Source: Vibrio caribbeanicus ATCC BAA-2122 (lineage in GTDB: Bacteria; Pseudomonadota; Gammaproteobacteria; Enterobacterales; Vibrionaceae). Taken from it: DNA of 42,558 bases. The stretch covers positions 1-42,558 of the forward strand of contig NZ_AEIU01000121.1 of NCBI RefSeq assembly GCF_000165125.1, given 5' to 3'. Positions 8,631-16,306 of this stretch are shown piece after piece (the stretch's first letter is position 1; each line of letters opens with the position of its first letter). Position numbers and translations under genes: made by a program. The notes beneath the pieces were generated by a model, which saw nothing but the letters and a program-made list of their open reading frames with translations, was not told the origin of the DNA and ran no database searches.

Positions 8631-9892
8631 TTGTAATTCACCCTTTCCGGTAGTGGTTTCGTCGCCTCGTTCTTACTGTAGAAATACAGTAATACGAAGA
8701 ACATAAAATACGCTACGCTGAAAATCTGTGCTAACAAAGTGTACGTTGGTGTAGCAGGTAATGCACCTAACACTCCAAGCACTATAAAACTGATCGTAAA
8801 CTGAATAATGTTAAAAATATGAAATTTACTACGATAACGATAAGATCGAACACGACATCTATCTAACCATGGGAGTACAAAGAGAACTACGATGGACGCC
8901 CCCATAGCAATAACGCCAAGTAACTTGTCAGGTACTGCACGCAAGATTGCATAAAACGGAGTGAAGTACCAAACTGGGGCAATGTGCTCCGGTGTCTTCA
9001 AAGGGTTAGCCGCTTCAAAGTTAGGTGGCTCTAAGAAATAGCCGCCCATTTCAGGGTTAAAAAACAGCACATAACAAAATAAAAACAGGAAGCCCGCAAT
9101 GCCGATCAGATCTTTCACCGTTCCATAAGGATGGAATGGTATTGAATCTATAATGTCATATTTTTTAGTGTAGTCTTCATGAAATTTAAATTGAGGTTTG
9201 TACCCTTCACCCATTGATCCTTTGGGTAACTTGGTTTCGATACCATCAGGATTGTTCGATCCCACTTCATGCAAGGCGAGTACGTGTAATACGATAAGTA
9301 ACAACAACACGATAGGCAATGCGATAACATGCAGAGCAAAGAAACGGTTAAGCGTAGCTCCGGATATAACGTAGTCACCACGGATCCACAAGGTGAGATC
9401 ATCTCCAATCACTGGAATCGCACCAAACAGTGAAATAATGACCTGAGCTCCCCAGTAAGACATTTGTCCCCATGGAAGTAAATACCCCATGAAGGCTTCT
9501 GCCATCAAAACCAGAAATATCAGCATGCCAAAAATCCACAATAATTCACGCGGTTTTTTGTACGATCCGTATATAAGCCCACGGAACATATGTAAGTACA
9601 CAACAACGAAGAATGCTGAAGCACCCGTAGAGTGCATGTAACGCAACAGCCATCCGTACTCAACATCGCGCATTATGTACTCGATAGATGCGAAAGCCCC
9701 TTCTCCAGATGGGACATAGTTCATTGTCAGCCATATGCCGGTAAGTATCTGATTAACTAATACAATCATGGCAAGTGAACCGAACAGATACCAAAAATTG
9801 AAATTTTTTGGCATCGGATATTCAGATAGGTGCTTTTTGTACGCATTCATCGCCGGAATGCGTTTTTCTATCCAATCAAGTAAAGCTTCCAT
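8627..9892 (-). CDS. petB: Cytochrome b of the bc1 complex
   Basis: PetB is the membrane core of complex III, carrying two b haems and the quinol-oxidising (Qo) and quinone-reducing (Qi) sites. The 421-residue protein has about eight membrane segments. The four haem-ligating histidines are His87, His101, His188 and His203. The Qo-site motif appears as PVWYF, in the usual P(D/E)WYF position but with Val as second residue. Its start overlaps the petA stop as TAATG and its stop overlaps the petC start, so the three subunits are translated in a coupled way. Confidence 0.97.
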   Translation of the reverse strand: MEALLDWIEKRIPAMNAYKKHLSEYPMPKNFNFWYLFGSLAMIVLVNQILTGIWLTMNYVPSGEGAFASIEYIMRDVEYGWLLRYMHSTGASAFFVVVYLHMFRGLIYGSYKKPRELLWIFGMLIFLVLMAEAFMGYLLPWGQMSYWGAQVIISLFGAIPVIGDDLTLWIRGDYVISGATLNRFFALHVIALPIVLLLLIVLHVLALHEVGSNNPDGIETKLPKGSMGEGYKPQFKFHEDYTKKYDIIDSIPFHPYGTVKDLIGIAGFLFLFCYVLFFNPEMGGYFLEPPNFEAANPLKTPEHIAPVWYFTPFYAILRAVPDKLLGVIAMGASIVVLFVLPWLDRCRVRSYRYRSKFHIFNIIQFTISFIVLGVLGALPATPTYTLLAQIFSVAYFMFFVLLYFYSKNEATKPLPERVNYK

Positions 9893-10485
9893 TATGCTTC
9901 CTCCCCTTCCTCTACACCTATACGTATTTTACTATCACTTAGGTACATGTGCTTGGGAACAACGAGGTTTAATGGGGCAGGCACTCCCTGAAAGACGCGT
10001 CCTGCCATATCAAACTTAGAACCGTGACATGGGCAGAAAAAACCTGATTTCACGCCTTGAACCTGTTCACTAAAAGAATCGGGTAGGTAGGTGGGCGAAC
10101 AACCTAGGTGAGTACATATGCCCACAGCAACGAAAAACTCTGCTTTAATCGATCGATATTCATTTTGTGCATATTTCGGTTGTTGCCCCTCTTGTGAGGC
10201 TGGATCTCGCAGTTGGTCATCGAGGGAATTAAGGCTATCAAGAACAGATTTCGCGCGACGAACAACCCAAACGGGCTTCCCTCGCCACTCAACCCTCATG
10301 ATTTGGCCTTCCTCGAGTTTGCTAATGTCCACATCGACTGGTGCACCCGCAGCTTTCGCTTTTTCACTTGGGTTCCAAGACTTTATAAATGGAACGGCGA
10401 CACCGAGAGCTCCTACACCGCCGACAACAGCAGTTGTCGCGGTCAAGAAACGTCTCCGACCGTTATTCAAAGGCACATTGCTCAT
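9892..10485 (-). CDS. petA: Rieske iron-sulfur subunit of the bc1 complex
   Basis: PetA carries the [2Fe-2S] Rieske cluster of ubiquinol-cytochrome c reductase. The two ligand boxes are CTHLGC (Cys124, His126, Cys129) and CPCH (Cys151, Cys153, His154). The N-terminus has an RRRFL twin-arginine motif followed by a hydrophobic anchor at about residues 17-33, in keeping with Tat export of a folded protein that stays anchored. It is the first gene of petABC. Confidence 0.97.
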   Translation of the reverse strand: MSNVPLNNGRRRFLTATTAVVGGVGALGVAVPFIKSWNPSEKAKAAGAPVDVDISKLEEGQIMRVEWRGKPVWVVRRAKSVLDSLNSLDDQLRDPASQEGQQPKYAQNEYRSIKAEFFVAVGICTHLGCSPTYLPDSFSEQVQGVKSGFFCPCHGSKFDMAGRVFQGVPAPLNLVVPKHMYLSDSKIRIGVEEGEEA

Positions 10486-10582
10486 CCAAACATTCTCCAG
10501 TTTGCTCCCTCTAGTTATTATTATTCCTATTAAAGAGCATGGCTAACGAAATACGAAATTAGTTGTATTTATATGACAATAA

Positions 10583-10611
10583 ATGATAAATAAAACCCTA
10601 CTTTTTGACAA
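10583..10611 (-). promoter_or_regulatory. Candidate sigma70 promoter of petABC
   Basis: On the minus strand TTGTCA (10611-10606), a 17-base spacer and TATCAT (10588-10583) match consensus at 5 of 6 positions in both boxes. It leaves an untranslated leader of about 90 bases before petA. Confidence 0.65.
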
Positions 10612-10727
10612 GATAAAGCTACTTTTTTGTAACATTTGTCAAGTAAACCGCTCGTCATGTCACAAAAGCCTAGTAGGGGATTAGAGATAAAAATACTGGG
10701 GAAATTTGCGGAAAATTATAGGAATGG

Positions 10728-10759
10728 AAAAAACAAAGCCTGGTAAAAACCAGGCTTTG
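10728..10759 (-). terminator. Intrinsic terminator after rpsI
   Basis: A 10-base stem CAAAGCCTGG / CCAGGCTTTG with a TAAAAA loop (10734-10759) is followed on the minus strand by six T. It lies about 50 bases past the rpsI stop. Confidence 0.9.
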
Positions 10760-10806
10760 GTGACCACATTTCAGCCGAAACTGAACAAAAATCTTTCGAA
10801 GAAAGA

Positions 10807-11199
10807 TTAACGCTTCGAGAACTGTGGACGACGACGTGCTTTACGTAGACCAACTTTCTTACGCTCAACACAACGAGCATCACGAGTAACATAACCCGCA
10901 GCACGTAGAGTTGGACGTAAAGACTCATCGTACTCCATAAGAGCACGAGTGATACCGTGACGAATAGCACCAGCTTGACCTGAGATACCGCCACCTTTAA
11001 CAGTTACGTATAGATCAAGTTTTTCAGTCAATTCAACTAGCTCTAGAGGCTGTTTAACAACCATGCGAGACGTTGGACGACCAAAGTATTCATCAAGGCT
11101 ACGCTTGTTGACTACAATGTTACCAGAACCTGGTTTAACAAAAACACGTGCAGCTGAGCTTTTGCGACGGCCAGTACCGTAGTATTGATTTTCTGCCAT
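10807..11199 (-). CDS. rpsI: 30S ribosomal protein S9
   Basis: S9 is a 130-residue small-subunit protein whose C-terminal tail (ending PQFSKR) reaches the P-site tRNA. Visible family signatures are [15 protein letters not shown] at the N-terminus, [15 protein letters not shown] in the middle, and the very basic end [13 protein letters not shown]. The start at 11199 (MAENQYY) has a GGGGAT ribosome site. The open frame extends five codons upstream without support. It follows rplM by about 15 bases and is co-transcribed with it. Confidence 0.98.
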   Translation of the reverse strand: MAENQYYGTGRRKSSAARVFVKPGSGNIVVNKRSLDEYFGRPTSRMVVKQPLELVELTEKLDLYVTVKGGGISGQAGAIRHGITRALMEYDESLRPTLRAAGYVTRDARCVERKKVGLRKARRRPQFSKR

Positions 11200-11214
11200 T
11201 TTCGAAATCCCCAA

Positions 11215-11643
11215 TTAGATGTCTAGTACTTGTGGTTGCTGAGCAGCATGGTTGTGCTCAGAGCCTGCGTAAACTTTCAGCTTACGGTACATAGCACGGC
11301 CAAGAGGACCACGTGGTAGCATACCTTTAACTGCTAGCTCAAGAGCCATCTCAGGCTTACGATCAATAAGCTTTTCAAAGCTGATTGATTTTAGACCACC
11401 TGGGAATTCAGTGTGACGGTAGTAAATCTTACCTTTAGCCTTGTTACCAGTTACGGTAACTTTCTCAGCATTAACAACAACGATGTAATCGCCTGTATCA
11501 ACGTGAGGAGTATATTCAGCTTTGTGTTTGCCACGTAGGCGAGATGCAATTTCACTTGCTAGACGACCAAGAGTTTTACCTTCAGCGTCTACAACGTACC
11601 AGTCACGTTTTACAGTTTCTGGTTTAGCAACGAAAGTTTTCAT
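11215..11643 (-). CDS. rplM: 50S ribosomal protein L13
   Basis: L13 is an early-assembly large-subunit protein. The 142-residue sequence starts [15 protein letters not shown] and keeps the family blocks [28 protein letters not shown] and [25 protein letters not shown] use the ATG at 11643; the 19 codons upstream belong to the leader. In E. coli L13 is the repressor of its own rplM-rpsI operon through the mRNA leader, and this leader is also long and structured. Confidence 0.98.
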   Translation of the reverse strand: MKTFVAKPETVKRDWYVVDAEGKTLGRLASEIASRLRGKHKAEYTPHVDTGDYIVVVNAEKVTVTGNKAKGKIYYRHTEFPGGLKSISFEKLIDRKPEMALELAVKGMLPRGPLGRAMYRKLKVYAGSEHNHAAQQPQVLDI

Positions 11644-11803
11644 GCTAATAATAACCCGTTTAATAATTAAATTTACACTTAAAGGAGCCAAAGCTCCCAC
11701 TGACTAAGAGTCCAGTCAACACCCCTTCGAGTGGTTGGCACTCTCGACCCGTTATGTCGAAGTATCTTCGATAAAAAAGTCTGCAGTAACGGTGGGTCGC
11801 GAG
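11644..11803 (-). promoter_or_regulatory. Structured rplM-rpsI leader, probable L13 autoregulatory RNA
   Basis: Between the -10 box (11804-11809) and rplM lie about 155 transcribed bases with several small hairpins. One is TCGAAG-ATA-CTTCGA (11771-11757). Another, around CGAGAGTG/CACTCG (about 11747-11729), has a bulge. A third is TGACT/AGTCA, and a fourth is GGAGC/GCTCC just before the ribosome site. L13 feedback on this operon is known in E. coli; that this leader is the target is inferred. Confidence 0.5.
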
Positions 11804-11809
11804 ATTATA
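11804..11809 (-). promoter_or_regulatory. -10 box of the rplM-rpsI promoter with GC-rich discriminator
   Basis: A perfect TATAAT on the minus strand is followed by CTCGCGACCC. A GC-rich discriminator of this sort is typical of promoters inhibited by ppGpp. The -35 region is poor (GTGATT or TGATTT at 16-17 bases). Confidence 0.65.
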
Positions 11810-11822
11810 GAGAAGTCCGTTG

Positions 11823-11851
11823 AAAAAATCACCTTTTTTCGTCGTGATTTT
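11823..11851 (-). terminator. Possible weak terminator after zapE
   Basis: An 8-base A/T-rich stem AAAATCAC / GTGATTTT with an 11-base loop (11851-11825) ends in a run of six T on the minus strand. It directly abuts the rplM promoter. Confidence 0.4.
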
Positions 11852-11879
11852 GGATTTTTTTCTAAGTGAAATGGAATCT

Positions 11880-12989
11880 CTAAGCCAAATGTGCCCTCGC
11901 CAGATAATCATGGCTTTGCATTTCAACCAATCTAGAAATACAGCGTTTAAATTCGAACTCTAGTAATCCCCCTGAATAAAGCGATTCTAATGACGCCTCA
12001 GCAGAGATAATTAATTTCACATTCCTCTCATAGAATTCATCCACAAGAGCGATAAAGCGACGCGCAGCATCGTCGATCTCTTTTCCCATAACCGGAACAT
12101 CAGCAAGCAGAACTGTGTGATATAGTCTCGATAATTCAATATAGTCATTCTGACTGCGAGCGGTTTGGCAAAGTTGTGCAAAAGTGGCATGCAACACATC
12201 GTCACAGGTCTCTATCACAGCGAGTTGCCTATGATTTACTTCAATAACGTTATCCGACGACTTACCTTCACCGACAAGCTGGCCATAATAGCGCTTCAAG
12301 TTTGTACGAGCGACTTCATCTAGAGGGTAGTGGAAGATTTCTGCCTGCTCTAACGTTCGCAATCGGTAATCAATCCCGCTGTCTACATTTATGACATCAC
12401 AGTTTTGAAGAATAAGATCTATAGCAGGTAAAAACCGAGCTCTCTGCAAACCATTTCGATAAAGCTCATTGGGAGGAATATTAGAGGTCGCAACCAAAAT
12501 CACCCCTCTTTTGAACAATGCCTGAAAGAGTGTTCCTAAAATCATCGCATCCGTTATATCGGAAACAAAAAATTCATCAAAACAGATAATATCCGTTTCA
12601 TTACTGAATTTATCAGCAACAAGTTCCAGTGGATCATTTACCTCACCCAAACGATTCAATTCATCATGAACACGATACATAAAGCGATGAAAATGAACTC
12701 GCATTTTTCTTTGTGTAGGCAAAGCTGTGTAAAAAGTATCAACTAAATAGGTTTTTCCTCGACCAACTCCCCCCCAAAAATAAATACCTTTTGGCACCGA
12801 CTTTTGTCGCTTTTTAGGGCTTTGAAACCACCGGCGCCACCCTATTTTAGAAGGTCTTGAGTTTGCTGAAAATTGCAGCAAATCATGAAAAAGTCTGTCT
12901 AAAGCTCTGACTGCTTTGAGCTGAGCCTCGTCTGTTTCAAAACCTCTTTCAGAGATATCTTTATGGTAGATTTCTAATGGTGTCATCAT
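11880..12989 (-). CDS. zapE: ZapE (AFG1-like) cell-division ATPase
   Basis: ZapE is an AFG1-family P-loop ATPase reported to affect Z-ring stability in E. coli under stress. The 369-residue protein has the Walker A motif GGVGRGKT at 73-80, the Walker B motif CFDEF at 136-140 followed by FVSDITDAMILG, a sensor stretch VATSNIPP, and the family block DYRLRTLEQA. Residues from about 45 to 67 form a basic, variable insert. Two ATG codons are adjacent (12989 and 12986). A 5-base hairpin (13000-13012) lies just upstream of the ribosome site. It is divergent from zapG. Confidence 0.95.
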   Translation of the reverse strand: MMTPLEIYHKDISERGFETDEAQLKAVRALDRLFHDLLQFSANSRPSKIGWRRWFQSPKKRQKSVPKGIYFWGGVGRGKTYLVDTFYTALPTQRKMRVHFHRFMYRVHDELNRLGEVNDPLELVADKFSNETDIICFDEFFVSDITDAMILGTLFQALFKRGVILVATSNIPPNELYRNGLQRARFLPAIDLILQNCDVINVDSGIDYRLRTLEQAEIFHYPLDEVARTNLKRYYGQLVGEGKSSDNVIEVNHRQLAVIETCDDVLHATFAQLCQTARSQNDYIELSRLYHTVLLADVPVMGKEIDDAARRFIALVDEFYERNVKLIISAEASLESLYSGGLLEFEFKRCISRLVEMQSHDYLARAHLA

Positions 12990-13137
12990 TTCTTTACCCG
13001 CTCAAAATGAGCACAAAACTTAGATACGAGTCGGTGTATTTTTCTTTATCGATGGATAAGCTCATAGTAACATGTCCGACCTGCATGTGTAACTTATCGG
13101 TAATATACATGTTAATTTTCAATAATAAGGAGTCATC

Positions 13138-13596
13138 ATGCCTTGGATTTATGCCCTTTTAGGTTTACTTATTGGAATCGTACTTGGTTTGGTAGTTTCA
13201 CGTTTATCAATGCCAAATAACCAAAAACAAAAAGATCTTCAAAAAGAATTAGATAAAACTCGATATCAGCTGGATCAGCAAAAACAAGACCTAACCGATC
13301 ATTTTGCACAAACTGCTGAAATGCTTGATTCATTGGGCAAAGAATATACTAAACTCTATCAGCACATGTCCAAAACGTCTGCTGAATTACTGCCTTCTCT
13401 GCCTGAGCAAGATAATCCTTTTATGAAGAAAATCACGCAAAAGCCAAACAAAAATACCCCTCCCCAAAAAGAAATTTTTGAAGCCGAAGGCTACAACGTC
13501 CCCAAAGACTACGCTGCTGATGGAAGCTCAGATGAGACAAACTCAAACAACACGAGCGATGATCAACAAGACACTACGTCATCAAAAGCGTCATAA
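13138..13596 (+). CDS. zapG: ZapG (YhcB), DUF1043 inner-membrane division/envelope protein
   Basis: ZapG (YhcB) is a small inner-membrane protein tied to cell division and cell-envelope synthesis in E. coli. The 152-residue protein has one N-terminal membrane segment (about residues 3-21), a coiled-coil region (about 32-75) and a long polar, probably disordered tail rich in Asp, Ser, Thr and Asn. A clear AAGGAG ribosome site stands 6-7 bases upstream. The position between zapE and degQ is the same as in E. coli. Confidence 0.92.
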   Translation: MPWIYALLGLLIGIVLGLVVSRLSMPNNQKQKDLQKELDKTRYQLDQQKQDLTDHFAQTAEMLDSLGKEYTKLYQHMSKTSAELLPSLPEQDNPFMKKITQKPNKNTPPQKEIFEAEGYNVPKDYAADGSSDETNSNNTSDDQQDTTSSKAS

Positions 13597-13614
13597 TTTC
13601 AATCTATTTGAGGT

Positions 13615-13642
13615 GAACTTTATATTGGTTTTTAAGTCATAA
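13615..13642 (+). promoter_or_regulatory. Candidate sigmaE (RpoE) promoter of degQ
   Basis: GAACTT (13615-13620), 16 bases, then TCATAA (13637-13642) resembles the sigmaE consensus GGAACTT-N16-TCtgA. It lies 80 bases upstream of degQ. A sigmaE link makes sense because DegQ/DegP proteases are classic sigmaE targets. Confidence 0.5.
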
Positions 13643-13722
13643 CATCTTACGGTGGCCTTTAAATTCTAGATTTAGGTACAAATACTAGAGTCGGTCTACT
13701 TCAATAACATTAGGAGTTTACG

Positions 13723-15090
13723 ATGAAAAAACCTTTATTGGCACTAACTGTATTATCACTCAGCTTAAGCTCTATCGCTATCCCAACTCAAGCTGTTGCT
13801 GGTTTACCATTCTCCATAGGAGGAGAAGAGTTACCCAGTCTGGCTCCGATGCTAGAGAAAATCACGCCTGCCGTTGTCAGCATCGCAGTAGAAGGCACGC
13901 AAGTATCTAAGCAGCAGATCCCGGACCAATTTCGATTTTTCTTTGGTCCTAATTTCCCCTCAGAACAACTACAAGAGCGCCCTTTCAAAGGGTTGGGGTC
14001 GGGTGTCATCATTGATGCTCAAAAAGGTCATGTTGTTACCAATTATCACGTCATTAATGGTGCAGAAAAGATTCGTGTAAAATTGAGAGACGGGCGTGAA
14101 TATAATGCTGAGCTGATTGGTGGCGATAAAATGTCAGATGTCGCTCTATTAAAGCTCGAAAAATCGAAAAACCTTACTGAAATAAAAATTGCTGATTCCG
14201 ATCAACTTAAGGTGGGTGATTTTACGGTCGCCATTGGTAACCCATTTGGTCTCGGCCAAACCGTCACTTCAGGAATCGTTTCGGCCCTCGGTCGCAGTGG
14301 ATTAAATCTAGAAAACTTTGAAAACTTTATCCAGACAGATGCTGCCATCAATAGTGGCAACTCTGGCGGTGCATTGGTAAACCTAAAAGGTGAGTTGATA
14401 GGCATTAACACCGCAATCCTCGGCCCCAACGGCGGCAACGTTGGTATTGGATTTGCCATACCATCTAACATGATGACCAATCTTACTAACCAAATCCTTG
14501 AATTTGGTGAAGTAAAACGAGGCATGCTGGGAGTCCAAGGTGGAGAAGTCACCTCAGAGCTTGCAGAAGCACTGGGCTATGAATCCAGCAAAGGAGCTTT
14601 TGTTAGCCAAGTAGTACCAGATAGCGCAGCAGATAAAGCTGGGTTGGAAGCAGGTGATGTTATCGTTTCAATAAATGGCAAAAAAATTAATACATTTAGT
14701 GAGCTACGTGCAAAAGTTGCAACTCTTGGAGCTGGCAAGACTGTCACTCTAGGCGTTGTACGAGACGGTGATACAAAATCATTTAAAGTCACTTTAGGCG
14801 AACAAAAAGATGTCAAGACGAGCGCAGATAAAATGCACGAAGGTCTCTCGGGAGCCGAACTTACCAATACAAATCCAAGTGACAAAGTACAAGGTGTCAA
14901 AGTAACTTCGGTTAAAGCAGGCTCGAAGGCTGAGTCTTACCAGCTACAAACAGACGATATTATTATTGGCGTCAACCGTAAGCGTGTTAAAAACCTTGGG
15001 GAGTTTAGAAGTGTTATTGAAAAACAACCTGGTGTGCTTGCTCTAAATATACAACGCGGCGATCGCAGCATCTATCTTGTCATACGGTAA
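13723..15090 (+). CDS. degQ: DegQ/DegP-type periplasmic serine endoprotease
   Basis: This is an HtrA-family protease that degrades misfolded periplasmic proteins. The 455-residue precursor has a signal peptide (cleavage near AVA-GL, residue 27), a trypsin-like domain with His109 (NYHVI), Asp139 (SDVAL) and Ser214 (GNSGG), and two PDZ domains (about 255-350 and 365-455). Length and position before degS favour DegQ by name. Where no separate degP exists, this enzyme would also do DegP's job. An AGGAG ribosome site precedes the ATG. Confidence 0.96.
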   Translation: MKKPLLALTVLSLSLSSIAIPTQAVAGLPFSIGGEELPSLAPMLEKITPAVVSIAVEGTQVSKQQIPDQFRFFFGPNFPSEQLQERPFKGLGSGVIIDAQKGHVVTNYHVINGAEKIRVKLRDGREYNAELIGGDKMSDVALLKLEKSKNLTEIKIADSDQLKVGDFTVAIGNPFGLGQTVTSGIVSALGRSGLNLENFENFIQTDAAINSGNSGGALVNLKGELIGINTAILGPNGGNVGIGFAIPSNMMTNLTNQILEFGEVKRGMLGVQGGEVTSELAEALGYESSKGAFVSQVVPDSAADKAGLEAGDVIVSINGKKINTFSELRAKVATLGAGKTVTLGVVRDGDTKSFKVTLGEQKDVKTSADKMHEGLSGAELTNTNPSDKVQGVKVTSVKAGSKAESYQLQTDDIIIGVNRKRVKNLGEFRSVIEKQPGVLALNIQRGDRSIYLVIR

Positions 15091-15120
15091 GTTTTATTGA
15101 TAAGCCGCAATATCAAAATA

Positions 15121-15146
15121 GGACAGCAATAACGCTGTCCTTTTAT
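15121..15146 (+). terminator. Intrinsic terminator after degQ
   Basis: A 7-base stem GGACAGC / GCTGTCC with a 6-base loop is followed by TTTTATT, 31 bases past the degQ stop. It suggests degS is mostly transcribed separately. Confidence 0.8.
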
Positions 15147-15207
15147 TAGTCACATATCTAATGGTATCCTCTTTGTAATCACGACCTATATTTGGGACCG
15201 AAAAAAC

Positions 15208-16272
15208 ATGTTACCTTTTCTGCTGCGCTCCACTGCGCTAGGTGTAGCGACAGCCATCATATTGCTATTCGCTGTTCCCTCTCTTCGCTCTGATGTGTTT
15301 AATCAGCCTACTCAAAATGCTGTAAATGATTACTCTGAGCTTCAAGTTTCTTTTAATAGCGCGGTAAGAAAAGCATCTCCTGCAGTTGTTAATATATACA
15401 GCCGTAAATACCAAGAAAATAATCGCTCAAAGCTCCAAACTCAAGGCCTAGGATCAGGGGTTATTGTCAGTGAGAAAGGCTATATCATTACTAATTTCCA
15501 TGTCGTCGCCCAAGCCGACCAAATCGTTGTCGCTTTACAGGATGGTCGTATTGCGGCTGCGCAATTGGTTGGTAAAGATCGAAGAACGGACATTGCTATC
15601 TTAAGAATTGACGGTGATAACTTACCTGTTATCCCACTCAACTCTTCCTATGCGCCAAAAGTGGGTGATATTGTTCTAGCGATAGGTAACCCCTACAATT
15701 TAGGACAAACTACTACATTTGGAATCATCTCTGCAACTGGACGCTCTTCCATCAGTGCAGATAGACATCAAGCTTTTATTCAAACCGATGCCGCCATCAA
15801 TGAAGGGAACTCTGGAGGCGCTCTTGTCAACACCAAAGGAGAGCTTGTTGGCATCAACACAGCCTCTTTCCAACAAGCAACAGAGCTAGAAACTTATGGC
15901 ATTTCTTTTGCTATTCCCTATGCACTTGCCGATAAGATCATGAAAAAGATAATCGCAGATGGCAGAGTTATTCGGGGTTACATTGGAATTGATGGGCAAG
16001 ATATAAACTCCGTCGCTTCACGCCTTCTCAACCGAGACCAAATTGGTGGCATCGTTGTTCTTGGCGTCGATCCAAATGGTCCAGCTGCTGAAGCTGGCTT
16101 TAAAGAGCAAGACATCATACTGGGTATTGATGGTAAAAAAGTTAACGGTCGCCAGAGTGTCCTAGACCTTGTTACGGAGCTGCGCCCTGGTACCAAAGTT
16201 AATATCGACATATTACGTAAAGGGGAAAAGAAAACCTTAGAGGTGACGATTAAGGAAGATACCCGCATCTAG
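15208..16272 (+). CDS. degS: DegS, site-1 protease of the sigmaE pathway
   Basis: DegS is an inner-membrane-anchored HtrA protease. Its PDZ domain senses misfolded porin C-termini, after which it cuts the anti-sigma factor RseA and frees sigmaE. The 354-residue protein has an N-terminal membrane anchor (about residues 5-24) without a cleavage site, the catalytic triad His98, Asp128 and Ser202, and a single PDZ domain (about 255-350). The single PDZ and the anchor distinguish it from degQ upstream. The ribosome site is weak (GGGA at about 10 bases). Confidence 0.96.
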   Translation: MLPFLLRSTALGVATAIILLFAVPSLRSDVFNQPTQNAVNDYSELQVSFNSAVRKASPAVVNIYSRKYQENNRSKLQTQGLGSGVIVSEKGYIITNFHVVAQADQIVVALQDGRIAAAQLVGKDRRTDIAILRIDGDNLPVIPLNSSYAPKVGDIVLAIGNPYNLGQTTTFGIISATGRSSISADRHQAFIQTDAAINEGNSGGALVNTKGELVGINTASFQQATELETYGISFAIPYALADKIMKKIIADGRVIRGYIGIDGQDINSVASRLLNRDQIGGIVVLGVDPNGPAAEAGFKEQDIILGIDGKKVNGRQSVLDLVTELRPGTKVNIDILRKGEKKTLEVTIKEDTRI

Positions 16273-16274
16273 AA

Positions 16275-16302
16275 AAAAGCCATGCATATATGCATGGCTT
16301 TT
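16275..16302. terminator. Bidirectional terminator between degS and parC
   Basis: A perfect 28-base palindrome centred at 16288/16289, with A-run and T-run arms around GCCATGCATA/TATGCATGGC, lies between the convergent degS and parC stops. Confidence 0.9.
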
Positions 16303-16306
16303 GCTT

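Larger units (their letters stand above)
10486..10798. other. Intergenic region between rpsI and petA
   Basis: This gap holds the rpsI terminator (10728-10759) and the candidate petABC promoter (10583-10611). The rest is AT-rich. An inverted pair TTGACAA (10605-10611) and TTGTCAA (10636-10642) lies around the promoter. I see no gene. Confidence 0.7.
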
